Shown here piece by piece: positions 37,418 through 47,410 of a stretch of 64,000 bases of DNA. Position numbers and translations under genes: made by a program. The stretch is from Desulfosporosinus acidiphilus SJ4. GTDB taxonomy: Bacteria; Bacillota; Desulfitobacteriia; Desulfitobacteriales; Desulfitobacteriaceae. The stretch covers positions 1,645,977 to 1,709,976 of the forward strand of contig NC_018068.1 in the NCBI RefSeq assembly GCF_000255115.2. The letters run 5' to 3'. How positions within the stretch are numbered: the first letter of the stretch is position 1; the number at the start of each line of letters is the position of its first letter. The notes below the pieces were generated by a model. That model was not told the DNA's origin. It saw nothing but the letters and a program-made list of their open reading frames with translations, and did not search any database.

Positions 37418-38779
37418 ATGTTTAGTATTCGCCAAGAACGTCTATTTTCCTTGGAAGAAATCTTAGAAATGTCACCGAAAGAATCGTATCCGCTTCTATT
37501 GGAACCGCTGAATATTACTCCTTTGTTGAGAGTGGTTTCAAAAAGGGCATTTTTGGGAGCTCCAACCACGCTTAACTATTCAGCCATGATCTATTCTTTA
37601 TTCATTCGAGTGATCGAACGAATTCCTACGATCAAAGATTTACGAAAACGATTAAAAAACAGCTTGGAATTCCGTTTCGACTGCGGCTTTACGATGGCTG
37701 ATGCAGTTCCTAGCGAGTCCTCTTATACTCGAATGATTCAAAAAATCAAGGGTTCTTCTGCTTTGGAAAAAATTCAAAATGAACTAGTCTCTCAGGCGTT
37801 TCAAGAAGGCTTCATCGATGGGGATGTTATAGCCATCGATGCTACTCATATTGAAGCGAGAGACCGTAAACCTGAGAAAAAGAAAGACGAAGAGATTCCG
37901 GTCAAGCAAACCTCCAAAAAACGCGGACGAAAACCCAAATCGGAACGGGAGAAATGGCTCAAAGAACAACAGGAACTGGAAGAGAATCGACCCCTCTTTG
38001 AGAAGAAAATTGAAGCTCAACTTCCTCTTGATTTCAAGACGATCGAACAGCAAATCCCGCAAGATCCTCACTGGGGAATTAAGAAAAACTCCGAGGGCAA
38101 AAACGTCTTTTGGTTCGGGTTCAAAGGTCATCTTCTCGTGGACTGTAAAAGCCAATACATTTTAAAGTCCTTACTTTCCTCGGGAAATGTCAATGATGGC
38201 AAAATGGCGATTCCTCTACTCAAGGCTCTTCATGAACTTCACCCCCAGCTGAAGCCTTCCTATTCGCTTTTGGATGCTGGTTACGATTACAGCTCAATTT
38301 ACCAACAAGCAAAAGCCATGGGGTCAAGGGCCCTGATTGATTACAATCCACGCAATGAACAACTACCTGAAGACAAGGACAAATACTTTTGCCCTAAGTG
38401 TCAAGAAGGTCATTCCTACCGATATGATAGCTATGATTCCCGATACGACACGTTGAAATATACTCAACCCAAGGAGTGCAAAGAGTGTCCTCTGAAAGAA
38501 AACAACCAGTGTCAAAAGGTATTCAAGGTTAAGGTTTCCTCAGACCCCAGAAAATACACCGTTCCAGCCAGAGGAAGTGGGCGCTACTTTGAACTCTATA
38601 AACAGAGAACAGCCGTAGAACGTGTTAATGCTTATCTCAAAGAGTACTTTCAGTTAAACAACATTCGACATCGAGGAAACGTAGCCAAAGTCGATTTCGA
38701 GTTTTCTATCCTGACCTATACCCTCTGCAAATTAGCCGTAGACCGATTGAACAAGTTCAAACGTATAGCTGCAGCATAA
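37418..38779 (+). CDS. IS1182/IS4-like DDE transposase
   Basis: A 453-residue DDE transposase with an N-terminal DUF772-like domain (ITPLLRVVSKRAFLGAPT...LNYSAM), then the catalytic region IDATHIEARDRK (first Asp), a Lys/Arg-rich insert at about 165-190 (KKRGRKPKSEREKW), LLDAGYDYSSI (second Asp), and RTAVERVNAYLKEYFQLNNIRHRG (Glu). Start at 37418 chosen for AAAGGAG. Intact. Terminal inverted repeats were not identified. Confidence 0.88.
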   Translation: MFSIRQERLFSLEEILEMSPKESYPLLLEPLNITPLLRVVSKRAFLGAPTTLNYSAMIYSLFIRVIERIPTIKDLRKRLKNSLEFRFDCGFTMADAVPSESSYTRMIQKIKGSSALEKIQNELVSQAFQEGFIDGDVIAIDATHIEARDRKPEKKKDEEIPVKQTSKKRGRKPKSEREKWLKEQQELEENRPLFEKKIEAQLPLDFKTIEQQIPQDPHWGIKKNSEGKNVFWFGFKGHLLVDCKSQYILKSLLSSGNVNDGKMAIPLLKALHELHPQLKPSYSLLDAGYDYSSIYQQAKAMGSRALIDYNPRNEQLPEDKDKYFCPKCQEGHSYRYDSYDSRYDTLKYTQPKECKECPLKENNQCQKVFKVKVSSDPRKYTVPARGSGRYFELYKQRTAVERVNAYLKEYFQLNNIRHRGNVAKVDFEFSILTYTLCKLAVDRLNKFKRIAAA

Positions 38780-38866
38780 ATCTTCAAAAAATGTTACTAA
38801 CGAAATTCTGAAGGTCTGAGCTTTAACAATTAAACATTATGAAATTGACTCAAGTTATTAAATAAA

Positions 38867-39388
38867 TTGCCAAAAATCAAAGACTCTATGGTAGTCGGTC
38901 TGTTAGGTGGGTTAATAGGTGCTCTCAGCATGGATTTGTCTAATTTTATTTTATGGCGTAATAACAAAACTGAAGGACTTTACGGACATTTAGCAGGATC
39001 AATGATAATGAGACCTGGCAAGTTAAAACAGGGTAAAAACTTTATTGTAGGGGAGATTTTGCATGTTACAGTAGGGTCAGTTATTGGTCTTATTTTAACT
39101 GCAGTTTTTCGTGTGTTTGGAAAAGATCATTATTTTATAAAGGGAGGCTTTCTAGCGACTGTAACTTGGGGGTTTCTTTATAATTTTGGTCAAAAAATGA
39201 ATTTTTATAGATTAAAGCCTCATCTTACAAAAAGTAGTTATGCATCAATATTACATCACCTAATTTATGGCCTTGTAACCTCAAAAGTAATTGTGTTTTT
39301 TGCTGATCCCAATATGTTCTCTAGTAAAAAATCTAATGAAGTTAGTTATGAGCAAGAAGTCAATCCTAATTTATCTATAGTTGAGTAG
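38867..39388 (+). CDS. hypothetical membrane protein
   Basis: A 173-residue protein from a TTG with no clear ribosome site. Four hydrophobic segments are likely (VVGLLGGLIGALSMDL; EILHVTVGSVIGLILTAVF; GGFLATVTWGFLYNF; ILHHLIYGLVTSKVIVFF). It begins right after the transposase at 37418, so the original 5' end may have been lost to the insertion. I do not recognise the family. Confidence 0.55.
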   Translation: MPKIKDSMVVGLLGGLIGALSMDLSNFILWRNNKTEGLYGHLAGSMIMRPGKLKQGKNFIVGEILHVTVGSVIGLILTAVFRVFGKDHYFIKGGFLATVTWGFLYNFGQKMNFYRLKPHLTKSSYASILHHLIYGLVTSKVIVFFADPNMFSSKKSNEVSYEQEVNPNLSIVE

Positions 39389-39519
39389 TAACAATCAGCA
39401 AATACTAAAATTGTGAGGTTGAGAATATAAAGATGTTAATATCATTTTACTGTAGCCATATATTACCATTACACTTGAGCACGTAGGCGTTTCTGAGATG
39501 CAGTGTGTTCTCTACTGAG

Positions 39520-40015
39520 CCGATTTGGCAACTCCAGGCACGTGGAGTGCGTGGTTCGTTTAAGAAAACAGACACTCTGGAGCCGCTTGTAGCAAGGGCT
39601 TCAGAAACGGAGTTTGCATCCGGGTGAAAAAGTCTTGGATCTCGGATGCGGTCGAGGAGAGGAAACCCTACAAGCAGCAGCTCTGGTTGGCGGGGACGGC
39701 TTTGCTTGGGGGGGACATTACCCAGAAAATGATTGAAAGAGCCCAAGAACGCGCGGATCAAGTCACGAGCAAGAATGTGGCTTTTCTACTATCGTCGATG
39801 GAGAAAATCCCGATTGGGGATGAATGCCTGGACGCCGTGCTTAGTAACTTTGCTATCAATCACGTCGAGGATAAGGTCGCTGTTTACCGTGAGATTCATC
39901 GTACTCTAAAACCCGGCGGCCGATTTGTTGTTTCGGACCATAATGACGGAAACGCCTCTACCCTCTGAGATTAAGCAGGATCCGGAAGCAGTAGCTGCTT
40001 GTTTTGGAGGGGCCA
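39520..40015 (+). pseudogene. multiply frameshifted SAM-dependent methyltransferase
   Basis: Pieces in three frames give LATPGTWSAWFV, KKTDTLEPLVARA, LHPGEKVLDLGCGRGEETLQAA (AdoMet motif I), then DITQKMIERAQERADQV, VAFLLSSMEKIPIGDECLDAV and HRTLKPGGRFVVSDH, then MTETPLPSEIKQDP. This is a class I methyltransferase similar to ubiE/arsenite-methylase-type enzymes. At least three indels. It breaks at about 40015 into a radical SAM fragment. Confidence 0.7.
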
Positions 40016-40566
40016 TTACTGATCACATTAGACGGGCCTCAAGAAGTTCATGACTAACGTCGTCATACTGCAGGTGGGCAAGGGACGTACGATAAGGTTA
40101 TGCTCGGTGTCACGGAAGAATTGGGCAATGTTTGTTAAGTTAGCAGAGAGACATCCTATTTTGAAGAAGTTTCATAGACCAGAGTTTAAGGGCATTAATC
40201 ACCTAGTTCAGACAGGGGAACTATATTTACCTTCGTATGACACTTGCCCAGCCTGTAAAACAGAATGGGTCTTTGATCTTTACGGCGATATTTATGGGTG
40301 TACCGCAACGACTGGTCAAAACAACTATAAACTCGGCACGTATTTTCCGGAGTTTAAACTCAAAGCCGATGAAGTTAAAGAATGGCAGGAACGGAGTGTG
40401 CTGACGATCCCCGAATGTCAGACCTGTGAGGTCAGCTTGATCTGTGGCGGAGGGTGTGGTGCCGTGGCTAAGGATCGACAGGGAAAAGTTCTGGCTCTCC
40501 AGATTGTCACCCCATTAAGGAACTTTTAACGATAGGGTTAAATTACTATGGTGATGATATACTGAA
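40016..40566 (+). pseudogene. radical SAM/SPASM protein, N-terminus deleted and frameshifted
   Basis: After the break the frame reads TLDGPQEVHD, a stop, RRHTAGGQGTYDKVMLGV, the central motif of SPASM-type radical SAM enzymes. Another frame then gives LYLPSYDTCPACKTEWVFDL, YGDIYGCTATTGQ, IPECQTCEVSLICGGGCGAVA (SPASM Fe-S cysteines), and a last shift PDCHPIKELLTIGLNYYGDD. The CxxxCxxC cluster half is missing. A deletion has fused it to the methyltransferase. Confidence 0.7.
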
Positions 40567-40643
40567 GATTAGTTATTAAGACCGCCGATGTCGTTAAAAT
40601 GGCTCTGGTGGTGGTAATTTTCATTGCCAATTCAGTCCCTTCT

Positions 40644-40686
40644 ATATACCGCTTATATACCAAGATGGGGTATATAAGCGGTATAT
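40644..40686. repeat. 18-bp perfect hairpin
   Basis: ATATACCGCTTATATACC (40644-40661) and its exact reverse complement (40669-40686) flank a 7-base loop AAGATGG. There is no U tract, so it is not a simple terminator. No gene is seen from 40567 to 41062 apart from fragments. Confidence 0.75.
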
Positions 40687-40768
40687 GGAGGCGCTTGTAC
40701 TTCAATAAGAGTTGCTCGGTGGGGGCGATTGGACAAATTAGATTTGATGCCCCGACTATTGACTAGGA

Positions 40769-40823
40769 GAAATACCTTGACTGCAAGAACTGTGTAAATT
40801 ATTGCCCGATGGGAGTTATATAA
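40769..40823 (+). pseudogene. fragment of a ferredoxin-type 4Fe-4S domain
   Basis: After a TAG the frame reads EKYLDCKNCVNYCPMGVI and stops, a partial CxxCxxxCP cluster motif. Too short to be a gene; looks like decay debris. Confidence 0.4.
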
Positions 40824-40830
40824 GTGAATG

Positions 40831-40880
40831 AATAGAAGAAGGGATCCTAATAGCGCAAGATTAGGCTCCCTTCTTCTATT
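40831..40880. repeat. 21-bp imperfect hairpin
   Basis: AATAGAAGAAGGGATCCTAAT (40831-40851) pairs with ATTAGGCTCCCTTCTTCTATT (40860-40880) with one mismatch over an 8-base loop. Possible terminator of the decayed upstream genes; no U run. Confidence 0.6.
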
Positions 40881-41062
40881 GCGCTACTTCCCAGGTTTAA
40901 TCAACATGCCATTATTCAGATGGTTCATAGACCGTGTGGCGGAAGAGCCACATGGAAGTATAATCGAAAATTGGTGGTCAAGTGACGGGAATCTTTTAAT
41001 GAAATGTATATCGCCCATATCATTCTTTATGATAGAATAATCTAAAAAGGTTCTAGAAGAAA

Positions 41063-41881
41063 ATGATTTTTGATACTCTTTGGATAGATATTTCAGTAAT
41101 TGCCAGCATTATAGCAATTTGTATTTTGGCATACAAGGCGAAGGCACTCACACTTTTGGGGGCTCTTTTTGCCTTTTTCCTGACTGTTGGGATTTATATT
41201 TCTGGCGGTATTCCTTTCTTGGCTGCTTTGTTAGGATTCTTTATATCCTCTAGTTTTTTTACAAAATTACGTGCAAACGAGAAGGAAGAGCTCGAAAAGG
41301 CATTGTATGATAAGGGCGGAAACAGAGACCAAGTCCAGGTCTTAGCCAACGGTGGGGCTGCATTTATCATTGCAGCAGCTCATTTCCTGATGCCTGATAA
41401 ACAGCTTTTTGTAGCGTATTTTGTAGCAATAGCGGCCTGTAATGCTGACTCATGGGCTTCGGAAATCGGTATTATGAGTAAGGCAACCCCATTTTCCATT
41501 ATAAATTTGAAGCCAGTACAAAGAGGTATGTCCGGTGGGGTGACATTCCTCGGATTGTTTGCAAGTGCTTGCGGCGCTTTGTTTATTGCTGGTATATATA
41601 CAATATTTATGTTTGTACGGTTTCCTTTCCTTGAACTGATAAGGGATTGTACAATTATTACGATATTTGGATTTGCCGGTGCTGCTATAGACAGTGCCTT
41701 AGGGGTGTTTTTCCAACCTGCTTACGTTGACAGTAGAGGGAGGCTCACGGAAAAAAGAGCTGAAGGCAGAGTGCAAAACAATAAGGTAAAAGGCTTCGAA
41801 TTTTTCGGCAATGATATGGTCAATTTCGTAAGCTCCCTAGTGGCTGCATGTCTTGCATATTATGCCATAACTTTTTTATAA
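41063..41881 (+). CDS. DUF92-family membrane protein
   Basis: A 272-residue protein with about six helices. The family pattern is clear: LTLLGALFAFFLTVGIYISGG, FFISSSFFTKL, NGGAAFIIAA, AACNADSWASEIGIMSK and NDMVNFVSSLVAACLAYYA. Distant homologues (VTE6/phytyl-phosphate kinase, TIGR00297) act on prenyl phosphates, so a lipid-phosphate kinase role is possible but unproven for bacteria. Monocistronic. Confidence 0.85.
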   Translation: MIFDTLWIDISVIASIIAICILAYKAKALTLLGALFAFFLTVGIYISGGIPFLAALLGFFISSSFFTKLRANEKEELEKALYDKGGNRDQVQVLANGGAAFIIAAAHFLMPDKQLFVAYFVAIAACNADSWASEIGIMSKATPFSIINLKPVQRGMSGGVTFLGLFASACGALFIAGIYTIFMFVRFPFLELIRDCTIITIFGFAGAAIDSALGVFFQPAYVDSRGRLTEKRAEGRVQNNKVKGFEFFGNDMVNFVSSLVAACLAYYAITFL

Positions 41882-42065
41882 TGAGCTTCCTCTAAACCTG
41901 TGGGAGCGGGGTTGAAAACCAAATAATCTAAACAGCTTTGCAGGCAATTGTAATCCAAGGCGTATTAACGCACTGAAAATAGATGTTATAATACTATCAT
42001 GAAAAATCAGCCTAAAATGTATGTCGGAATACAAAATAGGTAAATGATGAAGGTGAGATAAGAGG

Positions 42066-42923
42066 ATGGCTGTGATTGTTTTAACGGATAGCACAAGCTA
42101 TTTGAGTGAAAAGATCAGAAAAGAGTTAAATATTAAAATGGTATCTTTAAATATTTCCTACGGAAATGACAGCATGAGAGAAATTGACATAGATAATGAT
42201 CGATTTTATAAAATGATGGCCTCGAATGGAATTCCAACATCCTCACAGCCTTCAGTGGGGGACATGTATAGAGAAATGCTAGATGTGGTAGAGAAGGGTG
42301 ATAGTCTGTGCTGTATTTTCTTATCATCTGATATGAGCGGTACTTTTTCAACAGGTCAAATAGTGAAAAAGATGGTTTTGGAAAGACATGAGAATGCTAA
42401 GATAGAGATTGTTGACTCTAGGTCCAACTGTATGCAGCTTGGCTTTGCTGTTGTCATGGCAGCGAGAGCAGCACAAGCGGGTAAGTCCTTGGAGCAGGTT
42501 AAAGAAGCAGCATTAGACATTATTAAAAGAAGTCGGTTCTTATTTATTCCTGAGAACTTAGACTACTTAAAAAAGGGTGGAAGAATTGGCGGAGCTAGTG
42601 CTTTGCTGGGAAATTTATTTAAAATTATTCCGATATTGACTGTGGAAAACGGCAAGACAACAATTATGATGAAAGTTAGAACTAAGAAAAATGCGGTTTT
42701 GGCTATGTTTGATACAATGTTGCAGGATATAAACAGCTGTGATTTAGGAGAGATTGTTATTCATCATATCAATTGTCTGGACGAAGCAAAAGAGCTTGCA
42801 AACGTGATTAAAGAACATCTTGAGGTAATCGTAGATATAATGGATATCGGTCCAGTCATTGGATTACATGTTGGACCAGGAGCAATCGGAATTGCTTATT
42901 ATACGCTAAAGGCTATGAGATAA
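42066..42923 (+). CDS. DegV-family fatty-acid-binding protein
   Basis: A 285-residue DegV protein: IVLTDSTSYLSEKI, TSQPSVGDMYREM, IFLSSDMSGTFSTGQ, VDSRSNCMQLGFAV, LDYLKKGGRIGGASALLGNLFKIIPIL and the C-terminal IGLHVGPGAIGIAYY. Members bind acyl chains (FakB-like) and present them to FakA kinase for phospholipid synthesis. GGTGAG upstream of ATG. Alone in its transcript. Confidence 0.92.
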   Translation: MAVIVLTDSTSYLSEKIRKELNIKMVSLNISYGNDSMREIDIDNDRFYKMMASNGIPTSSQPSVGDMYREMLDVVEKGDSLCCIFLSSDMSGTFSTGQIVKKMVLERHENAKIEIVDSRSNCMQLGFAVVMAARAAQAGKSLEQVKEAALDIIKRSRFLFIPENLDYLKKGGRIGGASALLGNLFKIIPILTVENGKTTIMMKVRTKKNAVLAMFDTMLQDINSCDLGEIVIHHINCLDEAKELANVIKEHLEVIVDIMDIGPVIGLHVGPGAIGIAYYTLKAMR

Positions 42924-43074
42924 CTTTAGAGACATCGGTTGACCCTAAGGTATTGGCTGGTCAGTACTGAGTTGACTCAGCAAGTTATTTTGCTTATGTG
43001 ATGCCCCACGGGTGGATGTTAAGCAGTGGCTGCTGGTTGTATTGCAAGTAGGCTAATTTTTTTATTTGTTTTTT

Positions 43075-43128
43075 AAACCCGACAAGTTAAGCCCCCGAGG
43101 CACTTTGGTGTGACTTCATTGAAAGTAT
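43075..43128. repeat. dispersed 54-bp repeat, copy A
   Basis: Starts AAACCCGACAAGTTAAGC and ends TTCATTGAAAGTAT. It matches copy B at 53901-53954 with about 7 differences in 54, and partial copies at 44972-45004 and 57683-57722. The rest of 42924-43441 holds an AAATGCGTTGGT...ACCAACGCATTT hairpin at about 43159-43204 and no gene. Confidence 0.7.
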
Positions 43129-43441
43129 TTTTTGGTTATAAAATTGATGAACAAATATTAAATGCGTTGGTTGAGAAGATAGAAATTCTCACACCAACGC
43201 ATTTAGTTTTAGTTGAAGAGCAGGATGAGGGTGGAGGAAATTGAGAAGTGAAAATCATTCAGCTTTTAAAAGATGAAGGTTGCCGAGAATATATTTCGCA
43301 GGTTCATTGCAAAGGTTAAGGTGCGATCGATGGGCGAAGTATAATTTGTGTTTAAATTGGAGTTGAGATGGGGGAGATACGATAACGAATTACAATAATA
43401 GGCATATTATGGATAAAATACAAGTGTAAGGTGGTGTAAAA

Positions 43442-44674
43442 ATGGCGACTATCGACGTTTTCCCTACTGATAGTGTCTATATATCCCAATTTTATCACAA
43501 TACTAATTTTGGAGCTGTCGATCAATTGTTTACAGGACAATATCTTATAAGTAAGGTAAATCATTGTAAACCGGATGCTTATAGAACATTATTGAAATTC
43601 GATATTAATTTACTTTGCTCTGATATAATATGTAGTGCTAAGCTATTTCTTTTTGTAAATAGGAAAGATAAACCCGATGCAGAGCTTTCGCCACAAACCG
43701 TAACAATATATGAAAATGAAAATGACTTTAACCAAGCAACTGTAACTTGGGATACAGCACCAAATACAATTATTACTCCTTATTCTTTTAATGTAACTGA
43801 TCATGATGTAGGGTCTTATATAGGAATTGATATTAAGGATTTAGTTCAAGGTTGGGTTAACTCTTGTCATGTGAATGACGGTATTACACTTATTGGAATT
43901 GAAGATAAAATAGATACGATTATTGGATACGCAAGTACGGGAAGTGTCAATCCGCCTTTTTTAAGCATAAACTTTAGCTCATGTACCGGAGCGACCGGAG
44001 CGGCCGGAGCGACCGGAGCGACCGGAGCCACCGGAGCAGCAGGAGCGACCGGAGCCACCGGAGCAGCAGGAGCCACCGGAGCCACCGGAGCAGCAGGAGC
44101 CACCGGAGCCACCGGAGCGGCAGGAGCCACCGGAGCCACCGGAGCCACCGGAGCAGCAGGAGCCACCGGAGCCACCGGAGCGGCAGGAGCCACCGGAGCG
44201 GCAGGAGCCACCGGAGCCACCGGAGCGGCAGGAGCCACCGGTGCAACCGGAGCTGCGGGTGCGGGATTAGCGGCATTTGCCTATATTTATAATTTGGGCC
44301 TTCAAGTCGTACCGTTAGAATCGGATATATTATTCAGTGATAACGGAGTAATTTTAGGTAGCATTACCCATGCGCCGGGAACAGCTCCAATTATCCTTGG
44401 TGCTGCCGGCACCTATTCTATCTGGTTCAACACTGAATGTAATGAAGCTAACCAGTTTACCCTCTTCCAAAATGGTGTTGCCGTTGCTGGTGCCACCTAC
44501 GGTTCTGGGGCTGGAACTCAACCAAACCCAGGTATGGTAATTATTACAGCTAACGCTGGTGATGTGTTAACCTTGAGAAACCATACTAGTGCGGCGGCAG
44601 TTACCCTGCAGACTCTAGCAGGCGGGACTGAAAGCAACGCAGATGCCTCTATCTTGATTGAAAAAATTAGTTAA
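43442..44674 (+). CDS. collagen-like protein with DNRLRE-type head and BclA-like C-terminus
   Basis: A 410-residue protein. Residues 1-180 look like a DNRLRE beta-sandwich ([35 protein letters not shown]). Residues 183-272 are 30 Gly-Ala-Thr/Gly-Ala-Ala triplets that would form a collagen triple helix. The C-terminal ~135 residues ([37 protein letters not shown]) resemble the trimeric BclA/TNF-like domain. No signal peptide, as in exosporium proteins. AAGGTGGTG precedes the ATG. Probable spore-surface filament protein. Confidence 0.85.
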   Translation: MATIDVFPTDSVYISQFYHNTNFGAVDQLFTGQYLISKVNHCKPDAYRTLLKFDINLLCSDIICSAKLFLFVNRKDKPDAELSPQTVTIYENENDFNQATVTWDTAPNTIITPYSFNVTDHDVGSYIGIDIKDLVQGWVNSCHVNDGITLIGIEDKIDTIIGYASTGSVNPPFLSINFSSCTGATGAAGATGATGATGAAGATGATGAAGATGATGAAGATGATGAAGATGATGATGAAGATGATGAAGATGAAGATGATGAAGATGATGAAGAGLAAFAYIYNLGLQVVPLESDILFSDNGVILGSITHAPGTAPIILGAAGTYSIWFNTECNEANQFTLFQNGVAVAGATYGSGAGTQPNPGMVIITANAGDVLTLRNHTSAAAVTLQTLAGGTESNADASILIEKIS

Positions 44675-44857
44675 TGACGATGAATTTTTCAGGCTACTAA
44701 TGAGCAAGCCATAAACATGCTCTCAATGTGATATTCGGTTTTTGGACCGGTCTTTGTCTCTATTGTGCAAACTGTGGTAAGGATTGTGCTAGAGCCTTGA
44801 TAGGCTGTACGAGTAATGTAGTTATCCGATACACCCATAAAAACTTTCTATAAGGTA

Positions 44858-44899
44858 AAACACCGGTCAAGGTAGTGAAGGTTACCTTGACCGGTGTTT
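44858..44899 (+). terminator. perfect 17-bp terminator-like hairpin
   Basis: AAACACCGGTCAAGGTA and TACCTTGACCGGTGTTT pair exactly over an 8-base loop, about 180 bp after the collagen-like gene. Between 44900 and 45535 I see no gene, only the partial dispersed repeat at 44972. Confidence 0.7.
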
Positions 44900-45535
44900 G
44901 GCACATGCATATAATCATGAAACCGTCAATTGTTTTCTTTACCGACTTTATAAAGTGTCAATGTGTTTGCTAACCCGACAAAATAGCGACCCCACGCACC
45001 CTGGTCACGGCAAATAAAAATATAGCTCTTCTATATAGACGAGGCACGTTGAGACGGTCGCCGTGATAGAGCGGAAGTAACCTGGTATAAGCGGTTTTCA
45101 GGGTTTCGGGAAATATTGATAGTGTGTTTTATGTTTCCTTGGACGTATGTTCTAAGGGAACTTTTGTTTTCCTGATCCAGAAAACAAAACATAGAATCTG
45201 TGGTGAATCTTCTAATAAGAGGACTTAAAAATCCTGAAAATTGATCAAGTAGGAGATACGGCTAACCCACTCCTCTCTCAAAATTTAGCATGAGGGTCCG
45301 CATGGTTTCTGAAGGTTAACAAAGCTATCATGAACAAAACTTTTAGCCCTTAATGATCTAAATAAGAATTGTTGAGGGCGTTATTTGTATACCATGACTA
45401 TCCACATTAGATGGGGATCTGTTCCGCAGGCTGATTCAGAAGGTCAAGGTACAGTGAAAAGTAGGTATATCACCAAACTTGTGTACAGCCCATATTATGG
45501 AATATATGTCACAAAATAATGAGGAGGCAATAGTA

Positions 45536-46546
<1,011 letters not shown>

Positions 46547-46571
46547 GTCATAACTAAAAGAAAGGTTCAGA

Positions 46572-46603
46572 AAGAGGAGTACTTTACAGAGGACTCCTCT
46601 CTG
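46572..46603 (+). terminator. hairpin after the second collagen-like gene
   Basis: AGAGGAGT and ACTCCTCT flank a short loop about 30 bp after the stop. The rest of 46604-46962 has no gene but carries a TTGACA near 46908 ahead of the MarR gene. Confidence 0.45.
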
Positions 46604-46962
46604 CTGAATATATTTGGATATGCTTTTACTTTGGACATGTTGAATACTTTAAAGTATGACGAAAACATTGATTTGCTTATATTGATGACTTTGCGATTTA
46701 GACCTTCCCCCTAAAGTGGATGCAACCTTGCAAAGCCCCGATATATCATCTATGGTCATCACTGACTTTAGGAAACTAATGCTAAAGCCACTTACTCTGG
46801 CCAAAAGGGAAGAGGTTTTAGTCATTGAATGAGAAATTAATCTTGCATCACGAATTTATAATCAGATATGCCAACATGTGGTAATAAGTAAATGTACAAA
46901 GCTTTATTGACAAAACTGTTTAGGTCAATTATTATTTACTTAATAAATTAGAAGGTGAATAT

Positions 46963-47406
46963 ATGAGTAATGATCCTAACACTTTGATGGAAAATATGGA
47001 TAATTTGCTGCGGGTGGTTTGGTCCAAATACCAAGAGTACCTGATTCCCCCGAGCGGTGTTTTATCAGTGCACCAGATCTTCTTTTTGCGGTTTCTGGAA
47101 AGAAGGCAAATCTGTACTCCCTCAGAAATTTCTCAGGAGTTTGGTATTACCCTTGGAGCGGTTACGGGCTTTGTAGATCGGCTTTATAAACTGGGATTGA
47201 TTGCCCGTACCCGCAGTGAGGAAGATCGACGTTTGGTCTTGGTGAGTTTGACGGAAAAGGGAAAAAGCCTATTGGAAGAACTTAGCCGGCAAAGAGCTGA
47301 TAAGACTAAACGGTTGCTCTCAGCCCTAGGGGAAAATGAATCAAAACAACTAAATCAAGCTCTGGAAAGGTTGCAAACCGTTTTAACGAAGTTATACGAG
47401 GAGTGA
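46963..47406 (+). CDS. MarR-family regulator
   Basis: A 147-residue winged-helix protein: VHQIFFLRFLERRQICTPSEISQEFGI, GAVTGFVDRLYKLGLIARTRSEEDRRLVLVSLT is the textbook MarR DNA-binding core with the DxR wing. AGAAGGTG before the ATG. First gene of a three-gene operon (4-bp gap to GH3), which it probably represses until an efflux substrate is present. Confidence 0.92.
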   Translation: MSNDPNTLMENMDNLLRVVWSKYQEYLIPPSGVLSVHQIFFLRFLERRQICTPSEISQEFGITLGAVTGFVDRLYKLGLIARTRSEEDRRLVLVSLTEKGKSLLEELSRQRADKTKRLLSALGENESKQLNQALERLQTVLTKLYEE

Positions 47407-47410
47407 TAGG

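Noticed and set aside
43981-44250. CRISPR array in the regularly repeated DNA
   Set aside because: Repeats are contiguous 9-bp codon triplet units inside a coding frame, without spacers.
43867-44292. Long minus-strand and out-of-frame reading frames rich in Pro-Val-Ala, Leu-Arg-Trp or Ser-His-Arg
   Set aside because: They are frame shadows of the GC-rich collagen-like repeat; no ribosome sites and pure repeat composition.
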